From Bradyrhizobium septentrionale (lineage in GTDB: Bacteria > Pseudomonadota > Alphaproteobacteria > Rhizobiales > Xanthobacteraceae), in assembly GCF_011516645.4 (NCBI RefSeq), contig NZ_CP088285.1:4172501-4236500 (forward strand): DNA of 64,000 bases. The letters are read 5' to 3'. Positions 7,699 through 16,683 of this stretch are shown one piece after another. Numbering within the stretch: position 1 is the first letter of the stretch; the number at the start of each line of letters is the position of its first letter. The position numbers and the translations under genes are program-made. The notes beneath the pieces were generated by a model. It had not been told where the DNA came from. It ran no database searches and saw only the letters and a program-made list of their open reading frames with translations.

Positions 7699-10600
7699 TC
7701 ACCCGCCAAGCGCAGCGCGGCCGCCTGAGCCGTCGCCGGCATCTGGTGAGATGGCGACAAGTCGCGCGGTCAGCCGCGCGACTTCCGCCTTGGTCTTGTC
7801 GATCGCGGCGTCCTTCACCGGTCCATAGCCGCGGATCTCCATCGGCGCCTTTGCAATTGCGACGAGATCGGGCAGGCGGGTGTTGTCGAGATTGCCGAGC
7901 ACCGTATCGATCAGCGTCTCATACCAGCCGATCAGCGCGCGCTCGGCGTGGCGCTCGGCGGTGTAGCCGAACACGTCGAACGCCGTGCCGCGCAGCCCCT
8001 TGAGCCGCGCCAGCAACCGCAGCGGCGTCTGTATCCATTGCCCAAACGCACGCTTGCGCGGCCGTCCGCGCGCATCGTGCCCGGAGGCGAGGAATGGCGG
8101 CGCCAGATGGTACTGCACGCGATAGTCGCCATCGAATTCGCGCTTGAGCTCGTCGAGGAAGCCCGTCTGCATATGCAGCCGCGCCACCTCGTACTCGTCC
8201 TTGTACGCCATCAGCTTGAACAGCGAGCGGGCCACGGCGTCGGTGAGGCTCTCGCTGTTCAGCGCCGCCTCGGCGCGACGGACGCGATCGATCGTCGCGC
8301 GATAGCGCGCGGCGTACGCCTCGTCCTGGTAATCGCGCAGGAAATCGGCGCGCCGTGCGATCATCTGGTCGAGCGTCTCGGGCGCGTTGGCGTCGGCATT
8401 CTCGGCCTTCGGCAAGAAATCCGGGTCGGCAAAGGCGAGCCGGCCCCAGGCCAGCGCCTGCTTGTTGCGCTCGACCGTGACGCCGTTGAGCTCGATCGCG
8501 CGCGTCAGTGCGTCGAGCGAGACCGGCACCAGGCCTTGCTGCCAGGCAAAGCCGAGCATCATGATGTTGGCGTAGACGCTGTCGCCGAGCAGCCGCTCGG
8601 CCAGCGCATTGGCGTCGATCGCGGTGAGGTTTCCGGCGCCGATCACCCGTTCGATGGCGCGTAGCCGCACCGGCGAGGCGAGGTCGGCGTCGCGAAAGCG
8701 CACCACATCGCCGGTCGGCATCTCGGCCAGATTGACCGCCGCGCGCATGCCCCTGCGATAGGTGCCGGAGGCTTTTGCGGATGAGCTGACCACGAGGTCG
8801 CAGCCGATCAGCGCGTCCGCCGCGCCCTGGTCGATCCGCACCTGGTGCAGCGCCTCGGGCGCCGCGGCAAGCCGCAGATAGCTCAGCACGGGGCCGAACT
8901 TCTGCGCGAAGCCGGTGAAGTCGAGCACCGAGACGCCGCGGCCCTCGAGATGCGCGGCCATCGCGATCAGCGCGCCGACCGTGATGACGCCGGTGCCGCC
9001 GACGCCGGTGACCAGCAGATCGTAGGGCTTGTCGAGCGGCGCAAGCTCCGGCGCCGCCAGCGCCGCGGCGCGCGCCAGCGGATCGATCGCGCTTGCGCCC
9101 TTCGCGCGCCGCTTGCCGCCTTCGATGGTGACAAAGCTCGGGCAGAAGCCGTTGAGACAGGAAAAGTCCTTGTTGCAGGTCGAGAGGTTGATCTTGCGCT
9201 TGCGGCCGAACGGCGTCTGCTTGGGTTCGACGCTGAGGCAGTTGGATTCCACCGAGCAGTCGCCGCAGCCCTCGCAGACGAGGTCGTTGATGACGGCGAA
9301 ACGCGCGGGATCCGTGATCGTCCCGCGCTTGCGTCGCCGCCGCTTCTCGGTGGCGCAGGTCTGCTGATAGATCAGCACGGTGACGCCTTTGATCGCACGC
9401 AGCTCGCGCTGCACGGCGTCCATCTCCTCGCGCGGATGGATGGTGACGCCTGAGGGCAAATCCGCCAGCGAGAACTGCGTGGGGTTGTCGGACACCAGCG
9501 CGATCCGCGCAACGCCTTCGGCGCGGACGCTGTGCGCGATGGCGTGCACGCTGACCGGACCGTCGACCGGCTGGCCGCCGGTCATCGCCACCGCGTCGTT
9601 GAACAGGATCTTGTAGGTGATGTTGGCGTTGGCCGCGATCGCCTGCCGGATCGCCATCGAGCCCGAGTGATAGTAGGTGCCTTCGCCGAGATTCTGGAAT
9701 ACATGGCTGTTGCCGGTGAATCTCGACGATGCCGTCCAGTTGACGCCTTCGCCGCCCATCTGAATCAGCGACGAGGTCTCGCGGTCCATCCAGCTAGCCA
9801 TGAAATGGCAGCCGATGCCGGCCAAGGCCTTCGATCCTTCGGGCACCTTGGTCGACGTATTGTGCGGGCAGCCCGAGCAGAAATACGGTGTGCGCGTCGC
9901 GCCCGGGACTGCGATCGTGCGCTCCCGTTCGGGTGCGAGCGCGGCGACGCGGCGGGCGAGTTGCAGCTCCGGGAATATCGGATCGAGCCGCCGCGCCAGT
10001 ACGTCGGCCAGCATCAGCGGCGACAACTCGCCGATCCAGGAGATCAGCCGCGCGCCGTTTTCGTCATGCTTGCCGACCATGCGCTCCGGCTTGGAGCCTG
10101 GATAGTCATAGAAATATTCCTTGAACTGGCTCTCGATAATGCCGCGCTTCTCCTCGACCACGAGTATCTCGCGCTTGCCCTTCACGAACTCCATCGCGTC
10201 ATGCAGCGCCAGCGGCCACACCATGCCGACCTTGTAGATGTCGATGCCGAAGCGGCGGCAAGCGGGCTCGTCCAGTCCCACCAGCCGCAGCGCCTCCATC
10301 AGATCGAGATGCGCCTTGCCGGTCGTGACGATGCCGTAGGTCGCGTCCTTGATGTCGTAGATGCGGCGGTCGATCGGATTGGCTTTTGCGAAGGCGTAGA
10401 CTGCGTGCTTCTTCGCTTCCAGCCTCTCCTCGATCTGCGGGCCCGGCAGATCGGGCCAGCGATAATGCAGGCCGCCGGGCGGCGGCACGAACTCCGGCTG
10501 CGCGAAGACGCGCGGCGGCGCAAGCTCCACCGAGGCACCGGATTCCACGATCTCCGAGATCGCCTTGAAGCCGACCCACATCCCGGAGAACCGGCTCAGC

Positions 10601-11175
10601 GCGTAGCCATATTCGCCGAACGCGAGATATTCGCTCACATCGGCCGGATGCAGCGTCGGCATGAACCAGCTCATGAAGGCGACGTCGGATTGATGCGGCA
10701 TCGAGGACGACACGCAGCCATGATCGTCGCCGGCGATAACAAGCACGCCGCCATGCGGCGACGAGCCGTAGGCATTGCCGTGCTTCAGCGCATCGCCGGA
10801 GCGATCGACGCCGGGGCCCTTGCCGTACCACAGCCCGAACACGCCATCGACCTCGCGATCCCGTTGCGTTTCGACCTGCTGCGAGCCGAGCACGGCGGTG
10901 GCCGCGAGGTCCTCGTTGACCGCGGGCAGGAATTCGATGCGGCTCTGCTTCAGCCGCTCGCCGATCTTCCACAATTCGAGATCGACGCCGCCGAGCGGCG
11001 AGCCGCGATAGCCGGAGATGAAGCCCGCGGTGTTGAGGCCTGCGGCGCGGTCGCGCCTGATCTGGTCGAGCGCGATGCGGACGATCGCCTGCGTGCCGGT
11101 GAGGAAGACGCGGCCGCGTTCACGGCTGTAGCGCTCGGAGAGCTGGTAGGCGTCGAGCAGCGGCATCTGGCCCAT
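7699..11175 (-). CDS. Indolepyruvate ferredoxin oxidoreductase, fused alpha-beta subunits
   Basis: A 1158-residue cytoplasmic enzyme that oxidatively decarboxylates aryl pyruvates from amino-acid transamination to acyl-CoA. The N-terminal pyrimidine-binding half shows RVFLTGTQAIVRIALDQIRR and GFISGYRGSPLGGVDLELWK; the TPP-binding part has FCSGCPHNTSTKVPEGSKAL and GGEGVNWTASSRFTGNSHVF. A cysteine-rich iron-sulfur motif follows (CEGCGDCSVESNCLSV, near residue 633), then the gamma-type domain (LLVTGVGGTGVITVGALIAM). In archaea the subunits are separate genes; the single-chain form is normal in proteobacteria. AGGAGG lies 7 bases before the ATG. The gene is divergent from an Lrp/AsnC regulator that probably controls it. 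Confidence 0.95.
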   Translation of the reverse strand: MGQMPLLDAYQLSERYSRERGRVFLTGTQAIVRIALDQIRRDRAAGLNTAGFISGYRGSPLGGVDLELWKIGERLKQSRIEFLPAVNEDLAATAVLGSQQVETQRDREVDGVFGLWYGKGPGVDRSGDALKHGNAYGSSPHGGVLVIAGDDHGCVSSSMPHQSDVAFMSWFMPTLHPADVSEYLAFGEYGYALSRFSGMWVGFKAISEIVESGASVELAPPRVFAQPEFVPPPGGLHYRWPDLPGPQIEERLEAKKHAVYAFAKANPIDRRIYDIKDATYGIVTTGKAHLDLMEALRLVGLDEPACRRFGIDIYKVGMVWPLALHDAMEFVKGKREILVVEEKRGIIESQFKEYFYDYPGSKPERMVGKHDENGARLISWIGELSPLMLADVLARRLDPIFPELQLARRVAALAPERERTIAVPGATRTPYFCSGCPHNTSTKVPEGSKALAGIGCHFMASWMDRETSSLIQMGGEGVNWTASSRFTGNSHVFQNLGEGTYYHSGSMAIRQAIAANANITYKILFNDAVAMTGGQPVDGPVSVHAIAHSVRAEGVARIALVSDNPTQFSLADLPSGVTIHPREEMDAVQRELRAIKGVTVLIYQQTCATEKRRRRKRGTITDPARFAVINDLVCEGCGDCSVESNCLSVEPKQTPFGRKRKINLSTCNKDFSCLNGFCPSFVTIEGGKRRAKGASAIDPLARAAALAAPELAPLDKPYDLLVTGVGGTGVITVGALIAMAAHLEGRGVSVLDFTGFAQKFGPVLSYLRLAAAPEALHQVRIDQGAADALIGCDLVVSSSAKASGTYRRGMRAAVNLAEMPTGDVVRFRDADLASPVRLRAIERVIGAGNLTAIDANALAERLLGDSVYANIMMLGFAWQQGLVPVSLDALTRAIELNGVTVERNKQALAWGRLAFADPDFLPKAENADANAPETLDQMIARRADFLRDYQDEAYAARYRATIDRVRRAEAALNSESLTDAVARSLFKLMAYKDEYEVARLHMQTGFLDELKREFDGDYRVQYHLAPPFLASGHDARGRPRKRAFGQWIQTPLRLLARLKGLRGTAFDVFGYTAERHAERALIGWYETLIDTVLGNLDNTRLPDLVAIAKAPMEIRGYGPVKDAAIDKTKAEVARLTARLVAISPDAGDGSGGRAALGG

Positions 11176-11231
11176 GACTGAGCCTCCTGGAATCGCAATG
11201 TCTGATCCGACAACGCTATGCCCGGATGCCT

Positions 11232-11310
11232 GGTAGGTCTTACCTATCTATTCTCCACGAAGCTTCATTATGGTAGATTAATCCAATATAGATTTAATTA
11301 TGGTAGTATA
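11232..11310. promoter_or_regulatory. Candidate Lrp-type operator array
   Basis: In the 155-base gap between the oxidoreductase and the Lrp-family gene, GGTAG occurs at 11232, 11272 and 11302, spaced 40 and 30 bases, i.e. on one face of the helix. The last two lie in longer similar blocks (CATTATGGTAGATTA and TAATTATGGTAGTATA) within unusually AT-rich DNA. Lrp family octamers commonly bind several phased degenerate sites. Function is inferred from position and spacing. Confidence 0.5.
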
Positions 11311-11330
11311 TACCGAAATGAGAAGGGCGC

Positions 11331-11786
11331 ATGGTTGAAGAGCAAGACGAAAAAATCCTCGCCGAGCTGCAAAAGGACGGCCGCGCCACCAACCAGCAGC
11401 TTGCGGAGACCGTCGGCATGTCGACCTCGGCGTGCTGGCGCCGGGTCCGCGCGCTTGAGGAGTCCGGCGTCATCTCCGGCTACTCCGCGCTGGTCGCGCG
11501 CCAGCAGGCGGGCTTTGCGACCTCGGCGATCCTGCACGTGTCGCTGGAGCGGCACGACGTCAAATTCGTCGACGAGTTCGTCGCGCGGGTGATGCAGCGC
11601 CGCGAGGTGCTGGAATGCTTCGCGACCACGGGCGATGCCGACTATCATTTGCGCGTCGTCGTGCGCGACATGGACGCCTACAATAGATTCCTGGACGAGT
11701 TCATGTTCCGCATCCCCGGCATCCGCCACGTCCGCACCAACGTGATCCTGAAGGAGATCAAGACCGGCGTCGCGTTGCCGTTTTGA
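11331..11786 (+). CDS. Lrp/AsnC-family transcriptional regulator
   Basis: A 151-residue regulator with an N-terminal helix-turn-helix (DEKILAELQKDGRATNQQLA, then TVGMSTSACWRRVRALEESG, residues 5-47) and a C-terminal ligand-binding RAM domain ending in FRIPGIRHVRTNVILKEIKT. Size and both motifs are standard for the family. It is divergent from the indolepyruvate oxidoreductase, an arrangement typical of a local regulator that senses an amino acid or keto acid. GAGAAGG lies just before the start. The intervening phased GGTAG sites are its likely targets (inference). Confidence 0.94.
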   Translation: MVEEQDEKILAELQKDGRATNQQLAETVGMSTSACWRRVRALEESGVISGYSALVARQQAGFATSAILHVSLERHDVKFVDEFVARVMQRREVLECFATTGDADYHLRVVVRDMDAYNRFLDEFMFRIPGIRHVRTNVILKEIKTGVALPF

Positions 11787-11837
11787 TGGAAGAGCCGTCG
11801 TGACGACGACCGAGCCGCAGGCTTAACTTTTCGTTCC

Positions 11838-11941
11838 GTCACCCTGAGGAGGCCGCGTAGCGGCCGTCTCGAAGGGCGAACGGCCACCAGCCGGGCCGTG
11901 CATCCTTCGAGACGCGGCTGACGCCGCTCCTCAGGATGACG
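11838..11941. repeat. GTCACCCTGAGG-type intergenic inverted repeat
   Basis: This 104-base repeat is close in sequence to those at 6338-6441 and 15724-15826, with outer arms GTCACCCTGAGG and CCTCAGGATGAC. It is followed directly by another repeat type at 11953-12019. Confidence 0.8.
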
Positions 11942-11952
11942 GTCCAGGTAGA

Positions 11953-12019
11953 GCGACTTGTCCGCCGTAGCTCGAAGAGCGAAGGCGGAAGCGAAACCCA
12001 TCATCGTGCCGCGGATGAG
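11953..12019. repeat. GCGGAAGCGAAACCCATC-type repeat overlapping a gene end
   Basis: Contains CTTGTCCGCCGTAGCTCGAA and GGCGGAAGCGAAACCCATCA, followed by TCGTGCCGCGGAT. The same parts occur in 14066-14181. The last 19 bases are also the final codons and the TGA stop of the frameshifted membrane protein gene on the minus strand, so the repeat supplies that gene's stop. Confidence 0.65.
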
Positions 12020-12544
12020 TTGACGGGTGTCGCATCGCTCGATCCATCCCGCGCCATTTCCGATGCACCCCTCGCCAAGATCATGAAAACCATGACGTGG
12101 CTGACCAGCAGCAGCGGCACGTAGAGCGCCGGAATATAGATGCCGGCGCCGAACAGGCCGGGATCGCCGATCTTCACGCCCATATAAGTAGGCGTTGAGA
12201 AGATCCAGCGTGCCCCAGACGTTGAAGATCCAGACCATCGGAATGGCAATCGACCAGCGCCAGGACAGTGCGGCCATGGCAAGCAGCGCGAGCGCGGCAG
12301 CGATGAGATCGCCCCAGCCGACCTGGCCGGCGAAATCCGCACTCAACTGCGGCGACACGAAGCCTGTTACCATGAAGTTCATGCCTAAAAACCTGAACGC
12401 ATGGAAAGCCGCGAGAAGTCTCAACGCGTCATAACGCGGCATCGCGCGGAGCGCAGGCCAGACATAAATGATGGCGACCACAGCACTGGTCAGGAAGGCG
12501 CCGGCGACGCTGAGGACGAATGGCAGGTTGAAGCTGGGGGGCAC
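12001..12544 (-). pseudogene. Small multi-pass membrane protein, frameshifted
   Basis: Reading from GTG at 12544 (AGGAA upstream), the first about 120 residues form a coherent hydrophobic protein with about four membrane helices (LPFVLSVAGAFLTSAVVAII, then FHAFRFLGMNFMVTGFV, then AALALLAMAALSWRWSIAIP). At about 12186 the frame breaks after NVWGTLDLLNAY. The next frame continues with MGVKIGDPGLFGAGIYIPAL and YVPLLLVSHVMVFMILARGA to a TGA at 12001-12003. Removing one base from the AA pair at 12186-12187 joins the two into about 180 residues. No known function was recognised. It lies 60 bases downstream of a small exported protein and probably belongs to that operon. The break may be real decay or an assembly error. 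Confidence 0.7.
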
Positions 12545-12604
12545 GGTCGGTTCCTGGGTGATTGTCGATCCGGTTCGGTTGGCTTGCGTTCGAGACCTTG
12601 ACGT

Positions 12605-13006
12605 TCAAGGCTTGGCCAACAGCAGGCGGAGCGGCAGCAGCGGGCCGACCGCGATGTAGTCGTGGTCCATCAGATCCTGCTTGGCGAGCGGCAGGCCCTC
12701 CATGATCGCGTGCGCCTCGGCGGCATCCTTGGCATCGAGCAAGAAGACGACGCCGCGCCCGTCGGATTTCGCATACCATTCGCGGACCTTGCCATTGAGA
12801 TAGAGCTGCACGGTCTGGCGGATTTCGTCGGGCATCACGGCCATCACCTGTTCGCGGGTGACGCCCGGCTTGACGGTGAGGATGACCATCACGCCGGTGG
12901 TGATGGTGGAGGTGGCCTGTGCCTGGGCAAGGGAAGGAGCGGTCATGGAGGTTAAGCCTGTCAAAGTGAGGGTGAGGGCGAGGAGGGTGTGACGGAATGC
13001 TTTCAT
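12605..13006 (-). CDS. Exported protein with muconolactone-isomerase-like domain
   Basis: A 133-residue protein with a signal peptide (residues 1-28, MKAFRHTLLALTLTLTGLTS, cleavage after SLAQA). The mature part, MVILTVKPGVTREQVMAVMP through FLLDAKDAAEAHAIMEGLPL, has the ferredoxin-like alpha-beta pattern of muconolactone delta-isomerase/YCII-type small proteins. The usual family is cytoplasmic, so an exported form is slightly unusual. Three in-frame ATGs lie close together; 13006 is preferred because GGAG lies 11 bases upstream and the signal peptide then starts naturally. It is divergent from a LysR regulator and upstream of the frameshifted membrane gene, suggesting a small two-gene regulated unit. 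Substrate unknown. Confidence 0.72.
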   Translation of the reverse strand: MKAFRHTLLALTLTLTGLTSMTAPSLAQAQATSTITTGVMVILTVKPGVTREQVMAVMPDEIRQTVQLYLNGKVREWYAKSDGRGVVFLLDAKDAAEAHAIMEGLPLAKQDLMDHDYIAVGPLLPLRLLLAKP

Positions 13007-13137
13007 CGGTCGCATGTCTCCGTTCACGACGGAGTCGTGATGTGGAATGGAGCAGCGCGCGTCGCGGTGCGGCTGCTTGTGGCTCCGATGTACGACCGCT
13101 TTCCGTGTGCGACTATTCGCGATAATGTTGACGGGCC

Positions 13138-14058
13138 ATGAAGCAGAACTTCACAGTCCGGCACGGTGCTCTCGACGGGGTCGAGGCGTTCCTGGCCGTC
13201 GCGCAGCACCGCAGCTTTCGTCGCGCCGCCGCCGAGCTCGGGGTGACGCCGTCGGCGATCAGTCAGGCGGTGCGCGCGCTCGAGGCGCGGGTCGGCGCCG
13301 TGCTCTTCATCCGCACCACCCGCAGCGTCGGCCTGACCGAAGCCGGCGAACGATTTCTGACGCGCGCGCGGCCTGCCTTCGAGGAGCTGGTCGCCGCGAG
13401 CGGGGCCGCGCGTGAGCTTGGGCAGAAGCCGGCCGGGCTGTTGCGTCTCACCGTGCCGCGCTCGGTGGTGCCAATCCTGCTGGAGCCGCTGATCGCCTCA
13501 TTCTGCAAGGCGTATCCCGAAATCGAGGTCGAGCTCGCCGCCAGCGAGGAACTGGTCGATCTCGCCGCCGGAGGGTTCGATGCCGGCATCCGGATGGGCC
13601 AGTTCATCAACCCGGACATGGTCGCGGTGCGGCTGACCAAGCCGTTCCCTTTTGCCATCGTCGGCAGTCCGGACTATCTCGCGCGCCGCGGCCGGCCCAG
13701 GCGTCCGGACGATTTGCGCGAGCACACCTGCCTGCGGCTGCGGCGATCGAACGGCGGGCTGGCGCCATGGTCGCTGAACGACCAGGGGCGTTCGATCGAG
13801 CTGGCCGTATCGGGATCCTTCATCGGCCATGATTTCCCGACGCTGGTCGGCGCAGCCATCGAAGGTGTGGGGCTGGCGCAAGTGCCGGCACCGCTGGTCA
13901 CCGCCGCCGTCAAGGCGAAGAAGCTGGTCCGCGTGCTGGAGCCGTTCGCGCCGACAACGCCGGGCGTGTTCCTCTACTATCCCGGCCACCGCCAGATCAT
14001 GCCGAAGCTGCGGGCCTTTATCGATCACGTGAAGAGCCGGCCAAGGGCTACGCGCTAG
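13138..14058 (+). CDS. LysR-family transcriptional regulator
   Basis: A 306-residue LysR regulator. DGVEAFLAVAQHRSFRRAAA and ELGVTPSAISQAVRALEARV form the DNA-binding region (residues 12-60); LRLTVPRSVVPILLEPLIAS begins the effector domain. A C-terminal FLYYPGHRQIMPKLRAFIDH is typical of the CrgA/PecT-like subgroup. It is divergent from the muconolactone-isomerase-like gene, separated by 131 bases, and likely controls it. The ATG at 13138 gives the standard distance to the helix-turn-helix. Confidence 0.93.
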   Translation: MKQNFTVRHGALDGVEAFLAVAQHRSFRRAAAELGVTPSAISQAVRALEARVGAVLFIRTTRSVGLTEAGERFLTRARPAFEELVAASGAARELGQKPAGLLRLTVPRSVVPILLEPLIASFCKAYPEIEVELAASEELVDLAAGGFDAGIRMGQFINPDMVAVRLTKPFPFAIVGSPDYLARRGRPRRPDDLREHTCLRLRRSNGGLAPWSLNDQGRSIELAVSGSFIGHDFPTLVGAAIEGVGLAQVPAPLVTAAVKAKKLVRVLEPFAPTTPGVFLYYPGHRQIMPKLRAFIDHVKSRPRATR

Positions 14059-14065
14059 CCCAAAT

Positions 14066-14181
14066 GTAGGAAGGGTGGAGCGCAGCGATACCCATCATCG
14101 TGCCGCGGATTCGAAATTGATGGGTTCGCTTCCGCCTTCGTTCTTCGAGCTACGGCGGACAAGTCGCTCGACCCGTCCTAC
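14066..14181. repeat. GTAGGAAGGGTGGAGCG-type intergenic repeat
   Basis: Begins GTAGGAAGGGTGGAGCGCAG, carries CGATACCCATCATCGTGCCG and then GATGGGTTCGCTTCCGCC, and ends near CGACCCGTCCTAC, so the outer parts are inverted. Its inner segments match 11953-12019 in reverse orientation. It lies between two convergent genes. Confidence 0.65.
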
Positions 14182-14202
14182 GCCGCTGGAATGGCGACAA
14201 GC

Positions 14203-15387
14203 CTACGCGCGCTTCTGAGGATGCCAGTCGGGCACCGTCTTGATCATGTGCCAGACCAGCAGGTCGAGAGCGCGGGTCATGCCCTCTCGCGACCTGGTGT
14301 TGGTGAACGCCGACCAGCAGAAATCGCCGCTGGTTCGCACCGAGATCGTCGTCGTTCCGTCCAGCAGGCCACTGTGCCACCAATTGTTGTTCGCTGTGAT
14401 GAACAGGCCCTTGGCATAGCGCGGGTTGATGGCGCTGGGGGTGCTCATGACGCGGAGGCTGTCGTCGGTCAGCAACTGCTCGGTGTCCTTGAAGCCGTCG
14501 ATATGGACGAACAGAGTCGTCAAATCGCCCGGCGTCGCAATCCAGCCACCGTGAGAATCCATCCGGGCGACGTTCATCCGGTAGGGATCGCCGCCGGTCT
14601 GGCTGTAATATCTGACCTCGTTGCTTGCCCGCTCACTCAGCGTATTGCCGGCAATCTGCATCTCGGCGATGCCGCATCGCTTCAGCACGGAGTCCTTGAT
14701 GTATTGCTCGTAGCTCTGGTCGCTCAGCTTCTCGATCACGCGTCCGAGGATGCAATAGCCGAAGTTCGAATAGGCATAGGACTCGCCTGGAGGGTTGGTG
14801 AGCGGCATATGCTCCAGCGTCCAGTTGATCAGCTCGCGATGTTTCATGTCCTGGTTCATGAACATCGGGTCGCGAAACTGGTTTCCCCAGGTCCCGGTGG
14901 TGTGGGTCAAGAGATGCTCGATCGTGATCTGCTCGACAAGCGAGCGAGACGAGCCTGACGGCATCAAGCTTTGCAGGGTGGGCGTCGTCGGGTAGTCCTT
15001 GCCGAGAATGGAGTCTGCGCCGAACACAAAATCGCCGAGCCGCAATTTGCCGGCTTCGACCAGGGTGAAGATCCCGGTCGAGGTCACCGGCTTCGAGATG
15101 CTCGCGATCCGGAAGCGGTGTTGCGGCGTCAATGCTTCACCGGTCTCCCGATTCGCAACGCCGAACGCCTCCACATAGACGGGCTTTCCCTTGATTGCGA
15201 CAGCGATGGAAAGACCGGGGACGTCGTACTCCTTCATGAAGCCGGTGGCCAGGCCAGCCATCTGCTGGCGCTGCTCCGATGTCGGAAGTTCGGCGGGCTG
15301 CTCGGCAAGCGCCGGCGACGGGCCGTACGCGATCCCCGCGGCGGAGAGTAACGAGCCCTGAAGCAACGTTCGGCGTGAAAGTGGCAT
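14203..15387 (-). CDS. Tat-exported beta-lactamase-fold serine hydrolase (class C / esterase family)
   Basis: A 394-residue protein of the beta-lactamase/penicillin-binding-protein-like family. The catalytic Ser-x-x-Lys is seen in IASISKPVTS, the Tyr-x-Asn in SYAYSNFGYCILGRVIEKLS, and the third motif is HSG in NNNWWHSGLLDGTTT. SRRTLLQGSLLSAAGIAYGP is a twin-arginine signal, so the enzyme is exported folded to the periplasm. Most such bacterial proteins are esterases, D-aminopeptidases or transpeptidase-like rather than true beta-lactamases. The start at 15387 puts the RR motif at residues 5-6 with AGGACAGG upstream; a longer reading would push the signal inside. Substrate not predictable. Confidence 0.9.
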   Translation of the reverse strand: MPLSRRTLLQGSLLSAAGIAYGPSPALAEQPAELPTSEQRQQMAGLATGFMKEYDVPGLSIAVAIKGKPVYVEAFGVANRETGEALTPQHRFRIASISKPVTSTGIFTLVEAGKLRLGDFVFGADSILGKDYPTTPTLQSLMPSGSSRSLVEQITIEHLLTHTTGTWGNQFRDPMFMNQDMKHRELINWTLEHMPLTNPPGESYAYSNFGYCILGRVIEKLSDQSYEQYIKDSVLKRCGIAEMQIAGNTLSERASNEVRYYSQTGGDPYRMNVARMDSHGGWIATPGDLTTLFVHIDGFKDTEQLLTDDSLRVMSTPSAINPRYAKGLFITANNNWWHSGLLDGTTTISVRTSGDFCWSAFTNTRSREGMTRALDLLVWHMIKTVPDWHPQKRA

Positions 15388-15555
15388 GGTTGCCTGTCCT
15401 GTGCAGAGAACGGGTGGCCGCACCGTATTGCGGTTGTCCTGCGTCTGTCACATCACGAAAAGCGGCTATGTGACTACGTCACGATGGCCCGACGGGCAAC
15501 TCGGCAAAGGCTGTCGAGAATGTGGACGTGTGACTCACAAGCGACCACACACAGT

Positions 15556-15687
15556 GTCGTCCCGGGCAAGCGAAGCGCGACCCGGGACCCATAACCACCG
15601 ATGGTCATCGTTGCGCGATGCTGGGGCCGCAGCTCGCTTCAACAACGCGACCCTGTGGTTATGGGTCCCGGCTTTCGCCGGGACGAC
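15556..15687. repeat. Large inverted repeat (GTCGTCCCGG arms)
   Basis: The left arm reads GTCGTCCCGGGCAAGCGAAG and GACCCGGGACCCATAACCAC; the right arm is its approximate inverse (GGTTATGGGTCCCGGCTTTC, then GCCGGGACGAC). The 132-base element can fold as one long hairpin. With the next repeat it occupies the 486-base gene-free stretch 15388-15873, in which no protein gene is supported. Confidence 0.75.
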
Positions 15688-15723
15688 GAGATGGAGGGAG
15701 GCGCGCACTTGGGCTCTACCACC

Positions 15724-15826
15724 GTCACCCTGAGGAGGCCGCGAAGCGGCCGTCTCGAAGGGTCGACGGCCACCAGCGGGGCCGTGCATCCTTCGAGGCT
15801 CGCTTCGCGAGCACCTCAGGATGACG
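15724..15826. repeat. GTCACCCTGAGG-type intergenic inverted repeat
   Basis: Outer arms GTCACCCTGAGG and CCTCAGGATGAC with inner GTCTCGAAGGGTCGACGGCC and GGGCCGTGCATCCTTCGAGG. This is the fourth copy of the family in the window. It lies just past the end of the fumarylacetoacetase-family gene. Confidence 0.8.
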
Positions 15827-15873
15827 GGACTGATAGCTGCGCAACGACGGTGCTTGAGAGCAAGGCCGGTGCC

Positions 15874-16671
15874 TCACACCTTCTCCTTCACGAACCTGTT
15901 GCGCAATGTCCCGATCCCGGTGATGTCGATCTCGACCACGTCACCGTCCCTGAGGTCCGGCGAGGCGCCGTCGGTGCCCATCCAGATCACGTCGCCGGGC
16001 GACAGCGTAAAGTATTTCGTCAGTTCGACCAGGAAGGGGACGATGCCGAAGATCATGTCGTTGGTGTGGAAGCGGCCGGTCTCCTTGCCGTTGACGCGGA
16101 TTATGGTCTCCATGCGGTCGAGATCGACGTCGGTCTCGATCCAAGGGCCCATCGGCTTGAAGGTGTCGGCGTTCTTGGACCGCCACAGCCCGCGATCGGC
16201 CTTCTGCCAGCTGCGCTCGGAGACGTCGTTGCCGATGGTGTAGCCGAACACGCAGTCCATCGCATTGGCTTCGGTCAGATGCTTGGCTTTCTTACCGATC
16301 ACGACCACGAGCTCGCCCTCGTAGTGGATCTTCTCGGTCGCACTTGCGGGGATCACGACATTCTCGTCATGGGCGATCAGCGCGTTCTGCGCGCGATAGC
16401 CGATCTCGGGACGATCAGGCACGTTCGGCACCGTGCCGGCCTTGTCGGCGGCTTCCTTGAGGTGCTTCAGATAGTTCAGCCCGACGCAGTAGAAGGTGCG
16501 CGGGATCAGCGGCAGCTCGATCTTGACGTCCTTCAAAGCGTGGGTCTTCGACGTCCTGCTCCATTCACCGAACGGATCGCCGTTGACGGTGATGACGGTG
16601 TCGCCTTCGACGAGGCCCCAAGACGTAGTACCCGGGGTGGTGCCTGCGGCGGTGAACTTCAGCCAACGCAT
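15874..16671 (-). CDS. Fumarylacetoacetate hydrolase-family protein
   Basis: A 265-residue cytoplasmic enzyme of the FAH superfamily, which hydrolyses or decarboxylates 2-keto acids and acylpyruvates using a divalent metal. RTFYCVGLNYLKHLKEAA is the family start, KIHYEGELVVVIGKKAKHLT and FGYTIGNDVSERSWQKADRG carry the metal-binding acids, and KPMGPWIETDVDLDRMETII then SPGDVIWMGTDGASPDLRDG complete the fold. It is the last gene of a three-gene operon (13 bases after the flavin monooxygenase), which suggests ring or chain cleavage products as substrate. The native substrate is unknown. Confidence 0.9.
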   Translation of the reverse strand: MRWLKFTAAGTTPGTTSWGLVEGDTVITVNGDPFGEWSRTSKTHALKDVKIELPLIPRTFYCVGLNYLKHLKEAADKAGTVPNVPDRPEIGYRAQNALIAHDENVVIPASATEKIHYEGELVVVIGKKAKHLTEANAMDCVFGYTIGNDVSERSWQKADRGLWRSKNADTFKPMGPWIETDVDLDRMETIIRVNGKETGRFHTNDMIFGIVPFLVELTKYFTLSPGDVIWMGTDGASPDLRDGDVVEIDITGIGTLRNRFVKEKV

Positions 16672-16683
16672 GATGATGTCCTT

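Noticed and set aside
7534..7728. 64-codon frame with a hydrophobic end
   Set aside because: No ribosome site, overlap with the 3' end of the oxidoreductase, and no recognised family; could be a remnant but support is too weak.
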